Origin: Viola odorata
Taxonomy: Eukaryota > Streptophyta > Magnoliopsida > Malpighiales > Violaceae
Direction of reading: 5' to 3'
DNA: 64,000 nucleotides
NCBI GenBank assembly: GCA_963691705.1
Contig: OY829541.1
Span: 48,938,377 to 49,002,376 of the forward strand
The translations under genes were made by a program, and so were the position numbers. Positions 14,601 to 26,634 of this stretch are shown in pieces; the first letter of the stretch is position 1; the number at the start of each line of letters is the position of its first letter. The notes beneath the pieces are model-generated. The model saw nothing but the letters and a program-made list of their open reading frames with translations, was not told the origin of the DNA and did no database searches.

Positions 14601-15024
14601 CAAAGATATGGCCGAGCTGGAGTTAACTGTAGGTCAGAATTTGTTCCCCGTGGAACAGCTCGGTCCTCCCTACCGGGCACTTCGTGCATTTCGGCCGCTT
14701 ATTTTCTTAGAGACATCTCAGCTGGCGGCATCTCCTCTCCTGCAAGATCTCCCACTAAGTGCCATACTTCATCACCTTTATACCAGAGGTCCCGATGAAT
14801 TGCAGTCACCGCTTCAAAGGAACAAACTTACGCCGCTGCAATATTCACTATGGCTAGATTCTCATGGCCAGGATCAAATTTGGAAAGGTATTAAAGCTAC
14901 GCTGGATGACTATGCTGCTAAAGTCAGATCAAGAGGAGACAAGGAATTTACCCCTGTATATCCTCTTATGCTCCATTTGGGGTCTTCCTTTACAGGGAAT
15001 GACCTTGAATCCCGAAAACCGTAA
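11623..15024 (+). CDS. COG5: Conserved oligomeric Golgi complex subunit 5 (COG5)
   Basis: COG5 is a subunit of the COG tethering complex, which receives retrograde vesicles at the Golgi (family knowledge). Three coding exons were resolved: 11623-12687, 13189-13662 and 14083-15024. Both introns are phase 0 with GT/AG ends. They join to 2481 bp, or 826 aa, close to the roughly 830 aa of plant COG5. The N-terminus is Ser/Pro-rich (PLQRLSTFKTP, then DPILSPFLSPSFSS), followed by the helical AEHLHQAIRLLESQLR segment characteristic of this subunit and a Gly-rich linker near residues 285-305 (GGGGFGPGGIRGSG). The first exon is CT-rich and gives long antisense open frames that are not genes. The 3' end converges with the TGA gene. 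Confidence 0.93.
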
Positions 15025-16251
15025 TTGCCAGTGTTACCTTTTCTGAACCAATGATTTCCGAATCTTACCTTTTGTACTATTATTCTACTTTCGCCTGGAG
15101 TGTACATGAGATCTGAGGAAGCTTCTTATAGTGTCTGATAGTTTTTATCTTCAAGGTAGCGAGTATGTGATTTATTCATAAGTTTTGCCACTCAAGTTTC
15201 AATAACGTGTCTCCATTTACTAGTTTAATGTGTGTCAAACTTTGAAGTTCTGAGTAACTTACCGAGTTTGTTATAAAACCCTGCTTTATTCTGCATGTGA
15301 TCTGCTATCAACACCAAATCTTACTGTTGCTCGTGGATAGCTAATGCATCTGTGGTTTTTTTTTTTTTTTTTATAAGCTAGGTGTTGGTAGAAACAGGCA
15401 CACAGAAATGCGCCGAAAACAGACCCGGAACTGACCTTAAAAATGCAAATTCGGGGATCACAGACTGATCCTTAGCTACCTAAAAATGTATCAGTGTTGA
15501 TCAAGACTTGCTTTGTGTGCTTAAGAACCAAAAAGGTTTAAATAGCATTGTTTAACTCTATTAACCAATGGAAACAGCCAACACCAAATACTTTGATATG
15601 AACATTTAACGTTAAAGGATGAGTCAGCCGTTAACCTAAACCGAAACTCAGGTTAAAAACACAGCTTCTCCACCCAAAAACTTCATACACAGCATACCAG
15701 CAAACCGCTGGGGTAATGCCAAAAGGATGTGACTTAACTGGTATCAACTCAAGCAACAACAGAGACCGACAAGTTTATCAGCACAAACAATCACCAGCAT
15801 TGCCTCGAGTAAGAAACACCAGCCAAACAGATGATAAAAGAAAATGGAAAGCAACCCTCACCTTGATTGATCTGATTTATATAGATTTGATTACTGTAGT
15901 CTGTAACCTATGTTACAAGTAACACTCCTATCACATCTTTCCCTTTCATCAGTTCTACTATGATCAACTTATTTGCACTAACTGTTTTACAACACAAGAA
16001 ATAAAGTTTACATCTACTTCACATTCATGGAAGTTATAACTGCATATGAAACCTGTAATTACAACAACTATGCCTCCACTGCAGTAAGGTCACCCGTGGT
16101 GATGAATTTGAAGCCAAGTGGTGGTAGCATTACAACAAATCTTCGTGTCCAACTAAAGAATTCTGAGCACTACGGCAGGCAGGAGAATGATAAATCTTCT
16201 TTTGTAACTTTGTACACAGGCATCTTTGTATCCAAGACAATCTACTGCTTA
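15025..16251. other. Convergent spacer between COG5 and the TGA gene
   Basis: About 1.2 kb between two stop codons that face each other, so it contains both 3' UTRs. A run of 15-16 T lies at about 15357-15372. Short open frames here (for example 15716-15922) have no recognisable family or splice context. No RNA gene or transposon end was recognised. Confidence 0.6.
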
Positions 16252-19200
16252 TTACTCCTGTGGCCGGGCCAACCAGAGAGAACTAAGGGCTCGAAGCCTA
16301 GAGAAGTATTCATTTATTGCCAGAAGGGCACGCGCTGATTGTCGGGTTGTCAGTATTCGGTGCAGCTGTTCTAGTGTTTGCTGTCTTAGACTATCAGCCT
16401 GAAATTGCCAAAGCAAAAGAAATGACGGGCAAGAAAATCGAAGATAGAACAGAAAGAGGGAAACAAGCGAAGACTATTGAAAGTGGTGCACGCCAAGGTT
16501 GCACAAGGTCAAATCACAATATTCTCAATGAAAACAGGGGAAACTATATCTAATAGTTTGCACACGGAAAAAACAGAAACCATTCATAGCAGTTTGTTTG
16601 GGTATCCAGCAGGGCTGGAGATTCAACACAAGGAGGAAAGAGACGGAGCCGGCTCGTTAAGATGCACAGGTACATAAAATAGAAGAGAGAGGAGCATCAG
16701 TTTAGGAATCGATCCCTGGAATGCTACAGTTTCTGTTTAGGCAAGAATTTTGCTAAGGCACAGGCAAAAGTCTAGGATTCTATTTTCAAATCTTTAGAAT
16801 AATAATGGTGGCAGTAAAATAATTAGTTTAGCTTCTTCCACAAAACAACACGAAAATATGACCAAGCAAGGAAACATGATCTCTGTTGTAATAGTCCACT
16901 CTTGCTAGAGAAATCAAAGAAAATAGAATTTTGGAATGCCAAAGAAGTCACTCCATAAACTTTTGGAGTAACACCATTTTATTTGTTTATTTCATTTTTT
17001 AAGGAGGTGGACTTTCTCATCAATTAATTGGAGCATTGCACAAGAAAGCAACACAAGGCAGAAAATACCAAAGATTACCTGACGAAGGAACCCCTCAAGA
17101 GTTCCCAGCTTCCCCATGGCCATTGCCATTTGACCCATGTAGTTGGCTACATTCCCACTTGAACCTGATGAGCCAGGGGTGCCATTGGCCAAGGTCTCAG
17201 CCAAAGATTGCTGCAGTGCTTCCATCCCTTGTGACAGAGCATCTTCAGCCTGTTGGGATGACTGCTGCAAGTTGTAGATGCCCATCAATTGTTGCTCGGT
17301 TAGAGGCTCCAATTGATTGACAAGAAGCTGCACCAGAAGAACAACAACTTACATACAGCAATGCAGGTCAACTATAAAATGCTATTGAAGTGAGAGAATG
17401 CCGATACATTAGGGGGAAATCAAACAGTGGAGACTGAAGGTCAAGAAGCAGGTTTGATGTCACTCAACCTAGCAAAATGAAGCCAGATTCGGATTTTGTT
17501 CCATTCACACTGGAAATGGCAATCCCGTTTTCACAAAAGAACTGGGCTAAAAGCTAGCATAAACCTGATACCTCAATGAAGCACGTTCTCTATCCCTCAA
17601 TGATCTCTAGACTTAAACATAATTGTTAGAAGATGGCTGCACAAAGTATTCAACTAAGAGTAATTCTAATATGAAAATATGATCAACATGCTGCCACATC
17701 TCTTTCTATTACATCATATGCTCTCACAAATAAACTAGCAACAATGGACAAAAAAAAATGATAACAAAGATGGGTTACAGCAAAAGCTCAGAATAAGAAA
17801 CCCACTTTGAGGAGCTCAGATGAGCGGAAACCACCGATCCACATAAAACACCGCTCTGCTGGTGTCTTCCACATTCCTGACAATATGTGGAAAACATCAG
17901 CTTTTGCTGCAATACCTTTCAACCTGTAAACATCATTGAAGTGGGCAGTGACATTGTCAACAATAGTGCGAAGTTCCGTGTCTCCAGCATGTGAATTGAC
18001 AGCAGCTCTGAGCTCATTTATCTGCCTGTTGTGTTCTTCTAGCCACCGCGCATATTCTACATCAAACGCCAAGGCACCTGCAGAATCATGCAATCAAGAA
18101 TATAGGTTCTTAATGCTAAATATCTGTATAACGGAATGACTGAGTATCACAGATATCCAGCAGTCAACAGAAAAATAACAATAATGATAAAGGCAAGACA
18201 TTAATACGATGCTAATCTTATGTCATCAACCAAAAATAACAAATAAAAACCCAAATGATACCAAACAGTCCTCTTTCTGCAATTCAGTATTCCATGCGGG
18301 TGGATCTCATTTCTTTCACCCATACAGCAAAATTTCTAATTGTAGTATAAATCATATGAACCAATAATTTACACATATGATAGCTACACTCAACTAACAT
18401 TCACTAGATATCATGTGACAAAAAAAAAAAAAAACCGACATTATGAAGAAAAAAAATCACATCCAGGACCACCAAAATATACATCAGTAAGGGCTAATTA
18501 GAAATCAAGTACCGTTTCCACTCATTGAATGGGATTGATCGCCGGAGCTTGAAATGAAAATACCCTATATACAACAAAGTTTCTTCCTTGAGAAATGAAT
18601 TCGATATAGTAACGGAACAAAAAACATGACATGGAATAATCACAAACTGAAGAAAGAGTAACTGAGTAAGCATAAATCACTGAAGGGACCTTGTTTCCAA
18701 GGGAATAACAACAACCTGTTGGCGGGCTCTCTGGAGCTCTTGCTCGAGAGAGGACAGCTTCAGCCGGCTGCTCTCCAGTTGCTGCACGTATGCCTGTAAG
18801 CAAATCAGACACAAAAGATATCATAAAGTGCATTTGACATGTGCATCATTACAGACACCTCTCCTCCAAAACCGAACAGTAGGATGAAATTGAAAAGACA
18901 TAACAAAACTGCAATAAACATACTTTTTTCCTCAACCGGCTTTTTCTAGCAGCTTCACGATTTTGAGCAAGCCTTCGTAATGTCTGCACAACCATAAATA
19001 CTGATAAGAAGAACACATGAGTGCATTAAGAATTGGTTATATGAACAAAACTGCCTCCACAGGTAACCTTCTGGTCATTAGATTTTTCCTTTGATCTGTC
19101 ACTAGAATCAGATGCCAAAGCTACAGCTGATTGTCCCCTTTCAAACTGCATAATGTAAATCACCAACATTACAATCTACCACTAATCAACACCTTAATTT

Positions 19201-21262
19201 CAATCAGCAAAGGAAATATCAAGTGTGTAACAAAAATGAAGCACAAAGTGCTTTTGAATGTCAGAGACAAATGGATGCACCCTTTGATTTTTTTCCTCTG
19301 AGTCATCTGTTGACGTATCAGTTCTAGGACTGCCTTCAGCCATGCTGGTCTCTCCCCAGTTCTCACGATGACCACCAGGAATAGAAAGTGGAATTTGCTG
19401 TGGTTCTCTTTGAAGCAGTAATGTTTGAGGCCCCACACCAGTAGTGGAAAGATTTATCTCTGCTGGTGCAAGTGGCTGAATTACAATATGGAAGATTCTT
19501 AGTAACTTTTCTTCTTCAAAATAACAATTACATAAATATGGAGGGAAGATAGAAGCTCACCTTGTTCAGAGTTCCAAATTGGATATCCGAACCTATTGCC
19601 TGACTTGTTGATTTTAATTGATTAAATACAGGATCTAAAAGAAAACAAATTCATCAAATACAAAAAGTGAATTAGAATCTATAATCTGTCAAAACATAGT
19701 CATTGCACACCGCAGTCTGAACAAAATGGCTAAAACAATTACACTGCAATACCCTAGAACCTGAGGCCAAATCCATAGTCATGAATAAAGGCCATGTGCC
19801 ATCCAAATGGTACATAGGAACAAACAATAACTAGGCAAAATCAGTGGTGGAAAATGTTAGAAGAATGCCGAAATGTTGACCATCACATGATAGAAATTAC
19901 TTTAAACCAGTGGCATGTAGTTGAAAAAACAGGAACTGGAATTATAATTGGATGGTCAATACAAATTAACAAATATATATCCCCCTGTGAGAATATCAGA
20001 ATCTAAAGAGTCAGGATTCATGAGCATAAGAATAAAGAGCGATGGGGAGAAAAAGAAAAATAAAATGCTATTCCAACAACAATAAAGATTTGAATGCATA
20101 CTCCTGCTAAGATCAACAGCATCTTCTATGCGAAATCCAAGAGATTGCTCAAGTGTTCCGAAGTCTGAAATTCGAGAAGAATGAATAGTACCTGTCTCTG
20201 TGCCGCTGAAAATCATAAATCATCAGAACTATAAGCATCAAATCAGCAATGCAGGGATGAAAAGCAGAACAGTAATGCTCAATGCGAGCAGCAATCTAGT
20301 CAGAAAAACTAGTTTCCTATTGCCAAGCCCATTAAATTAATAGCAGAAACATCTGAATTAAAATTCTGGAAGAAAAAACCAGAAATTATGACCAATAGGA
20401 ATTGGTGCTTCTGAATAATCATCTGTAATTGTGGCACAGCCCAATAGCACCCTGTGATGGGAACATCCACTGCCAAAGTCACACAATAATAGTATACTGG
20501 CGATCCCTAAATAGGCTACAAAGTATGCTTTAACTGTTGGGTATGGGCAGGCAACCCAAAGGATGGAGGTTCATCCAAAACATTTCATGCAAATATCCTA
20601 AGGATATGGCCATCTCCAACTATCTCCAACCCATAAATCTATACTCTCTTTCCAAATTATCAACACAATTGACTGACAACTCTGACATGGAGGCACAAGA
20701 CATAGCACAATCAACACCCTGTGTGCCATAGTCCATAATCACGTCAATATTCAGCTAAAACTTTCAAGCACTTACATGCTTGTGAGAGATATCCATATAA
20801 GAAAGCTCTTTGTTTTTTCCTATGAAGTGTGTTAACCTCACCCAAAATTATTACAAATAACACATATTTATGAATAAACTATCCTTGCTCAAAATGTACA
20901 TGAATTAACTGTATGGGTCACACTATACTGGTATTAATGATTATGAACTAAGCAGAAACTATAAATTAAAATTTTGAACAACAGGAGGTCAGGACTACCA
21001 CAACCAAGAAACAACATCCAATCACATAACCATCTATGGGAACCGGGTAAAAGCGATAAGAACCCTAGAATTCACAATACAAACACCATGGACTGTTTAA
21101 CAAAACTTGACAAAAACGGAAATAGAAAGAAAATAAGAACACTAGAACATAGGAGGGAACCAACATGGGATTGGAGGTAGGTATTGCGGGAACAAAGCTC
21201 GGCATCTCGGCTACAACTTTCTTATCATTCTGTGCACCAGCATTCACAGCTCTACTCCCCAT
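16252..21262 (-). CDS. TGA-type bZIP transcription factor, class II-like with N-terminal extension
   Basis: Nuclear bZIP factor that binds TGACG (as-1) elements; class II TGAs work with NPR1 in salicylate and xenobiotic responses (family knowledge). Coding exons: 21262-21165, 20205-20102, 19634-19561, 19475-19281, 19145-19068, 18983-18924, 18793-18716, 18564-18513, 18077-17806, 17327-17079 and 16398-16252. All phases agree, giving 1407 bp and 468 aa. The basic region NREAARKSRLRKK is split from the leucine zipper (AYVQQLESSRLKLSSLEQEL) by an intron. The DOG1-like C-terminal half is complete (MWKTPAERCFMWIGGFRSSE, and the end SSLWLARPQE). Upstream of MAEGSPRTDTSTDD, the usual start of short TGA2/TGA6 proteins, lie about 130 extra residues including SDFGTLEQSLGFRIEDAVDL, as in TGA2.1-like proteins. 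An alternative promoter could give the short form; the sequence cannot decide this. Confidence 0.92.
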
Positions 21263-22865
21263 GAATCACCATCACCGTCATCACCTCACCACCTCCAGTA
21301 AAGACAACTGACAACAGCAACCACCTTCCAAAATGACAAATTCTTTCCAGCAGCAACAAAATTCTCACAACCAATCCTCTCCAATAGATAGAACTATAGA
21401 AAAACTATAAAAGCTTCAACACGACCCACCAACCAAACAAAGCTGAAATTGTGTTCCAAAAAAAAACCAAACAAAGTTGAACATACACTAAAGCACTGAA
21501 AGCCTAAACTTTGAGCTAAAAGAAAGAGGACCCTAGTGAATTAGCAGTGTTTGACCAGCACCAGGTTGGTGAAATGAAGAGAAGAAAGGGGAACACAGAT
21601 AACCCTAACCAGAAAAAAGGTTTTTCTGAAGATAAATACTCAAATCTTTATTGACTTTTTGTTGGTTGTTTATATTTATATATATATATAGCATACTACT
21701 ATAATTGATTTTTTAAAACAGTAACAAAAAGTACATTCAATGTCAAAAAGTCAAGTAAAGTGAGCAGTAATAAAAAATACAAAAGTGACAATTATTCGAA
21801 AACGGAAGGAGGAGCTGGTCAGGTACGTACACAAACATAAAAAAATGATCACTTTTAACTGTTTATGGCTTATACAATGAACTCTGCCTCTTTCCTTCCT
21901 TTTCACTCTTCCCCCGTTAAACGAAGCAATAAATTTTACTTGAAATAACAATATAAAACTATCTTGAACAAGACCTGCGTCGAATTCTTAGCACTTCTTC
22001 TTTCATAATTTTACAGTAAATTGCTGAAAGCTTTTTTTCCCCCTTATTTAAAGTTTCTTACTTTGGTGAGAGTCTGTCTCTGAGAGATAAAAAGTGAAGA
22101 AAGGGGAAGGAGGGGTTAATGGGTGGCGGAAGCGGGACGTTCAGATCATTCCAATCTGTTGTCAAAGTCTCAAAGTCATTTTCTGATTTCTGATTATAGG
22201 AAAAAATACTTCTTCCATTTTTCTTTTTCTTTTTTCCTTTTTTACTGCTTTTTAACTCTAATACTCTTCTTCTCTGTTCTTTCTAACCCATTTCTACCTG
22301 CACCACAGCAATGTTCAATAGGAATCAAAGTGGATCGATCATTTGATTCATTTCTGATAAAATTAACTGTATTAGTCAACAGGAAAGACATCCAGTGGCA
22401 ATTGGCATATCCTCAGAGAAAATAAATTAGGTGGTAAAATTGAATGATACTGGTATCTTTTGTCCAAAGAAAAAAGTATTAAATAAAGGTAAATTGATGA
22501 TTGGAGCGACTTTATATGCTCTCCTCGCTTGTCTTTTTAAGATCAAAATGATTTTTCAGGTTAATTCTGGTGCCGTTGCTTTTATATATTCTTGTTAATA
22601 AAAAAATTGATAATTGGTCAAACAAACAAAAAAAACTTGAACTTTATCTGCACAAAGAGCCAAAAAAATATGTAGTAAGACATTAGGTGAGTGGGACTGT
22701 GGAGCCGTGGAGGAAACACCATACGAAGTTTCTTTTTTTTCCCAAAGAAGTTTCTGGGTCAAAGGTGTTAATTAAAAGATTACTAGTTGGTTTTGTGAAA
22801 TAAATTCATAAGAATAGTGATAGAAATATTAATATTTTTATTAATTTTCATATTTATTTGCTTAT
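21263..22865. other. Upstream region of the TGA gene, no other gene seen
   Basis: About 1.6 kb holding the 5' UTR and promoter of the TGA gene. A TATATATA run lies at about 21676-21692. The rest is AT-rich with pyrimidine runs near 22210-22280. The 100-residue open frame at 22123-22425 is low-complexity Phe/Leu-rich and has no family resemblance. Confidence 0.5.
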
Positions 22866-23042
22866 TACTCCTTCTATTTTTTTTCAATTAATATTACTGT
22901 ATAAATCACACAGATTAAAAAAATTAATAAAAAATTTAATAAAGCAGCAGTCGGACAGTAAAGAAGCAAAGATAATAGAAAAAAATAATTTTTAACACAA
23001 TTTTTTATAAAAACGTCAAATAAAAAGAATCAAGGAAGTATT
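22866..23042. mobile_element. Stowaway-like MITE, degenerate
   Basis: The left end reads TACTCCTTCTATTTTTTTTC. The right end, reverse-complemented, reads TACTTCCTTGATTCTTTTTA. Both are variants of the CTCCCTCC ends of Tc1/mariner-type Stowaway elements. The inner part (ATCACACAGATTAA, then a run ending AATAAAGCAGCAG) recurs at about 26470-26510 inside the hAT element, so a related copy lies there. The boundaries are approximate because the ends have diverged. Confidence 0.5.
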
Positions 23043-23444
23043 TATTTAAATAAAATAATAATATAACCTAGATAAACCCCAATCCTATGTTGACACATCA
23101 ATTAGTACAATTTTATTAATAAAATAGTTAATACCCTAATCATTATTCGATTAATAATGCATTTTTGATTGTGAGTGAAAATTGGTGTGATGATTAGTGA
23201 TATTAGTGATCGATCATCAATTAAGGATTTATTATCTTATGAGATTGAAAAGTACAATTGAAGTATTATAAAAAATCATTTCATTATTTCATAATTATTA
23301 ATGTTTCTTGAAATGTCTCCATAGTCCACCCACCTTTGGATGAATGGATCCTTGCGGCCGCCAGCTTAGAACAATCTTTGACCGGTCCCTTTTACAAGAT
23401 GGGAATATTAATTATGAGACCATATTCTATACTTTAATTCATGA

Positions 23445-23452
23445 GTTAAAAA
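23445..23452 (+). repeat. Left 8-bp target-site duplication of the hAT element
   Basis: The bases gttaaaaa abut the TAG of the left terminal repeat. The matching copy after the right end is gtcaaaaa, with one transition. Eight bp is the duplication length of hAT transposons. Confidence 0.7.
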
Positions 23453-23684
23453 TAGAGTTGACAACGGGTATGGGTATATTAAAATGAGTATAGACGGATA
23501 TGGATAAATACTCAACTCATATCCAAAATTAAATATCCATTATAACTCATATCCAATATACCCAATACCCAATTGAGTATGTAATAAATATTCAATTACA
23601 TTTACTTATTTATTATTTCACTTAATAAAATTATTTCACCAAATTATTTTATTTTTTTATAATTAAGTGAAAATTTACTACTAA

Positions 23685-24250
23685 GGTTTGTTTTTACTAG
23701 TTGGGTTCGTTTTTTACCATTTTGGCTCGTTTTCACTACTTAGGCTCATTTTTACCATTTTTGCTCATTTTTTTACTATTTTGACTTATTTTTTACCATT
23801 TGGCTTATTTTTTACCGTTTTGGTTCGTTGTTTACCATTTATGCTCATTTTTCTACCATTTTGGCTCATTTTTTACCGTCTTTGATCTTTCTTCATCATT
23901 TTGGCTCATTTTTTACCATATTGGATCTTTCTTTACCGTTTTTGGCTCGTTTAAGCTCATTTTTTACCATTTTGGCTCGTTTTAGCTCTTTTTTTTACCA
24001 TTTTTGCTCATTTTTTACCGTCTTGGCTCATTTTTTATCATTTTGGCTCTTTTTTACCATCTTGGCTCATTTTTTACTATTTTGGCTCATTTTTTGCCAT
24101 TTTAGCTCATTTTTTACCATTTTGGATCATTTTTTACGGTCTTTGCTCATTTTTCATCATTTTGGCTCATTTTTTACAATCTTGACTCATTTTTTACTAT
24201 TTTGGCTCATTTTTTTACCATTTTAGCTCATTTCTTACCATATTTGGCTC
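23685..24250 (+). repeat. Minisatellite of about 20-21 bp units in the hAT subterminal region
   Basis: Roughly 25 imperfect units of the form TTTTGGCTCATTTTTTACCA occupy this stretch. Variants change one or two bases (GGATCA, AGCTCA, ACCGT, ACTAT) or the T-run length, and the right half is more regular. The array begins about 230 bp inside the left terminal repeat and ends before the transposase 3' end. It creates long Phe/His/Leu-rich open frames on the plus strand that are not genes. Because hAT transposases bind short subterminal repeats, amplified binding sites are one possible origin; this is inference. Confidence 0.85.
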
Positions 24251-25957
24251 AACATAGTAGTTAGATTGGATATATCATAATAAAGAAAGAGAGCACCAAT
24301 CCATATCATAATAAATTAAAGGTAGCATCCATATTCATAGAGGATATACATACAAAAATGTAAAGTAAAGATCAACTCTTGTGGAAACTCATCCATCAAC
24401 TGTCAGTACTTAAAGTACTTGTATCTGGATCCCAATCCTTAAAACTTGTAGCGTATTCTGTTGAAAATATTTTGCCACCATCTAACAGAAGAGAAAAATC
24501 AATTGTGTAAAGGATATAGTTACAAACTGAAATAATTAAAATCATTAATGTTTTAAAAATACCTACCCATAACCAGCTTTGAGAACACATCAATGCCTCT
24601 ACTGTATCTTCATGTAGTTTGCTGCGATTAGGACTCAATAGTCTACCACCGACGCTGAAAGATGACTCAGAAGCTACGGTAGAAACAGGAATAACAAATA
24701 TATCTCTACCAATCGCCTGAAGTGTCGGATATATTGTCTCATTCACTTTCCACCAAAGTAGGATATCAAAATCTGCAGTTCTTGGTAACACATCCATATC
24801 CAAATAGATATCCGGCTCATTCCTAACAACAGATAATCTAGGCCTCTTTGAAACCCTCAATACAAAGGAATCATACTCTGACATGCTATATGCAGGAGGA
24901 TCAAGATCTACTTGAGTAAAAAACTCACCAAGAACTTCATTAGAAGTAACCATCTTGTACCTATATTCATCCACCAAACTATAACAAACATCACAAATCT
25001 CTTTTATTTAAGCTGAATATTCTTCCCCGTAGATCTTAAAGAAGAAAAATTCAAGCAATTTAAGCTTATATCTATGGTCTAAAATAGTAGCTACCCCCAT
25101 CAACTTATGAATCTCATTCCAGTACTTGTTAAACTTTGACAACATGCACGGTGTCATCTTTTGCATTACCTCCACGAGTGAGCTTAACCACTCATGCAAT
25201 GCTAACTTTAGCTCACAATTTTTTGGAAAATATATATTAGCAGTTGGATATTTAACACCTAGAAATAACTCCGTGACAGTGCAAAACAGTTTCAATTTCT
25301 CACAAATTATTTTTGCAATTTCCCAATCACCATCATAAGGCAAGCATGTCTAAGTCTTATCCCTCTGCTTGCATCGAATAAAAACATCCTTATACCTTAG
25401 AGCATTGTCAAGCATCACATAGGTAGAATTTCATCTAGTCGGATAATTAAGAGACAACTTTTTTGAATATGTAACATGCAAATTGTCTACATGTTTCTTC
25501 AAATTTTTCATCTCTTTTAAGGGAAGTAGTCCAAAATGCAACATTCAATAGCACGGAATATCCCATGGCCATAATGGGACAAAATTACTATTTTTTGTGT
25601 AAAGCATAAAAATACTTGGAAAAAAAGACAGCATTTCATGTCATTAATTATCATAAAAAAGATAAGAATATAATTAGATAAAAATACTCAAATTTGAGAT
25701 TTCATCTTCTATATTAAAAATATCATTAAGTTATAAGTCCATTGTTAATATTTTAATTTATTTATTGACAAAAAATAAGTTTTATACAATATTTCCTTGT
25801 GGGTTGCACAAGATTTAGCAACCTCATCCAAGACATTATTTTTTTCACATAATGCAAACTAATAAAACAAACCTTAATTAATAAATGGTGTTCAATTCGA
25901 TCATGAACATTATAATTAATTAAATCCATGAACAATAATATTATTTTAAAATATTAA

Positions 25958-26164
25958 TTAATTATTGTCCGGCCGGAGCTCACACATCTCGTTGCAGGCT
26001 TGTTTACAAGCACCGTCGCTAGCCCCTGGAGACTTCATGCAAACAGGCATGCACTCCTTGGCACATTTCGAAAGCCCAACTGCTGCTTCGCTCATATTTA
26101 CGCATGCCATCATGGTTATTGTCAAGATGAACAAAGTGACCATAGTTTTCTTATCACTAGCCAT
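25958..26164 (-). CDS. Small secreted cysteine-rich peptide, thionin-like family pattern
   Basis: An intact 68-residue frame. Residues 1 to about 27 form a signal peptide (basic MASDKK start, hydrophobic core TLFILTITMMACV, small residues SEAA before the mature part). The mature peptide has six cysteines spaced C-x3-C-x3-C-x10-C-x3-C-x3-C (CAKECMPVC, then ACKQACNEMC). This is the layout of short plant peptides often labelled thionin-like; the function of that group is mostly unproven, and I cannot assign one here. A TATATATA box lies at 26258-26265, 94-101 bp upstream of the ATG, so a complete promoter-plus-gene unit may be present. It sits inside the remains of a hAT transposase, on the same strand. 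No intron is needed. Expression is unknown. Confidence 0.68.
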   Translation of the reverse strand: MASDKKTMVTLFILTITMMACVNMSEAAVGLSKCAKECMPVCMKSPGASDGACKQACNEMCELRPDNN

Positions 26165-26257
26165 TTTTTGTATTTTCTTTGGAGATTTTTTTATTTTATT
26201 TTTAAATTTTGAGAGTTGTTAATTATTATATAATATAATTTTCCTCTTGGGGATTAA

Positions 26258-26265
26258 TATATATA
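26258..26265 (-). promoter_or_regulatory. TATA box of the small peptide gene
   Basis: Read on the minus strand, CTATATATATTAAT lies about 95 bp before the peptide start codon, a normal plant distance allowing for a short 5' UTR. The surrounding DNA is AT-rich, so a chance TATA run is possible. Confidence 0.45.
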
Positions 26266-26439
26266 GAGGAGAAATTTGCCTATGTTAAGTGTAGAGAGAT
26301 TTACGCTCTCCATTTTTTTTCAAGCGTGGCTCAGAGGATATCTAGGAAAATAGAGTACGGGATGATGGGTTGAATTCACATAAAATTAAGTGGCTTCAAT
26401 TCCTCAAACAATTAGGGTGAATTTTTCCCTTCTATTTAT

Positions 26440-26634
26440 TACTCCTGATGCAGAAGAGTAAATCACACATATTAAGAAACATTAGTAAAAAATTGAATAA
26501 AGCAGCAGCTGGTCAGGGCAGGCAGGCAGCAAGGCGCAAGGGGCAGTGGACACGGGTACAATCAAGGCATCAATTAAAAACAAACCAGCATTTTTGGGCC
26601 AAAATGTCAGTTATTTTGGCCCGGAGGGGGTACT
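26440..26634. mobile_element. Diverged MITE-like copy inside the hAT
   Basis: It starts TTACTCCTGATGC and ends near CCCGGAGGGGGTAC, reminiscent of the CTCCCTCC/GGAGGGAG ends of Stowaway-like elements. Its inner stretch (ATCACACATATTAAG through AATAAAGCAGCAG) matches the MITE at 22866-23042. The terminal repeats are weak and the boundaries approximate. Confidence 0.4.

Noticed and set aside
23346..23361. BamHI site GGATCC followed by NotI site GCGGCCGC, like a cloning linker
   Set aside because: The sites are 2 bp apart but flanked by ordinary plant-like sequence on both sides with no vector similarity; chance occurrence is plausible.
23688..24226. Three overlapping plus-strand frames rich in Phe, His and Leu
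   Set aside because: They are read-through of the 20-21 bp minisatellite in all three frames; no family pattern, start context or complexity of a real protein.
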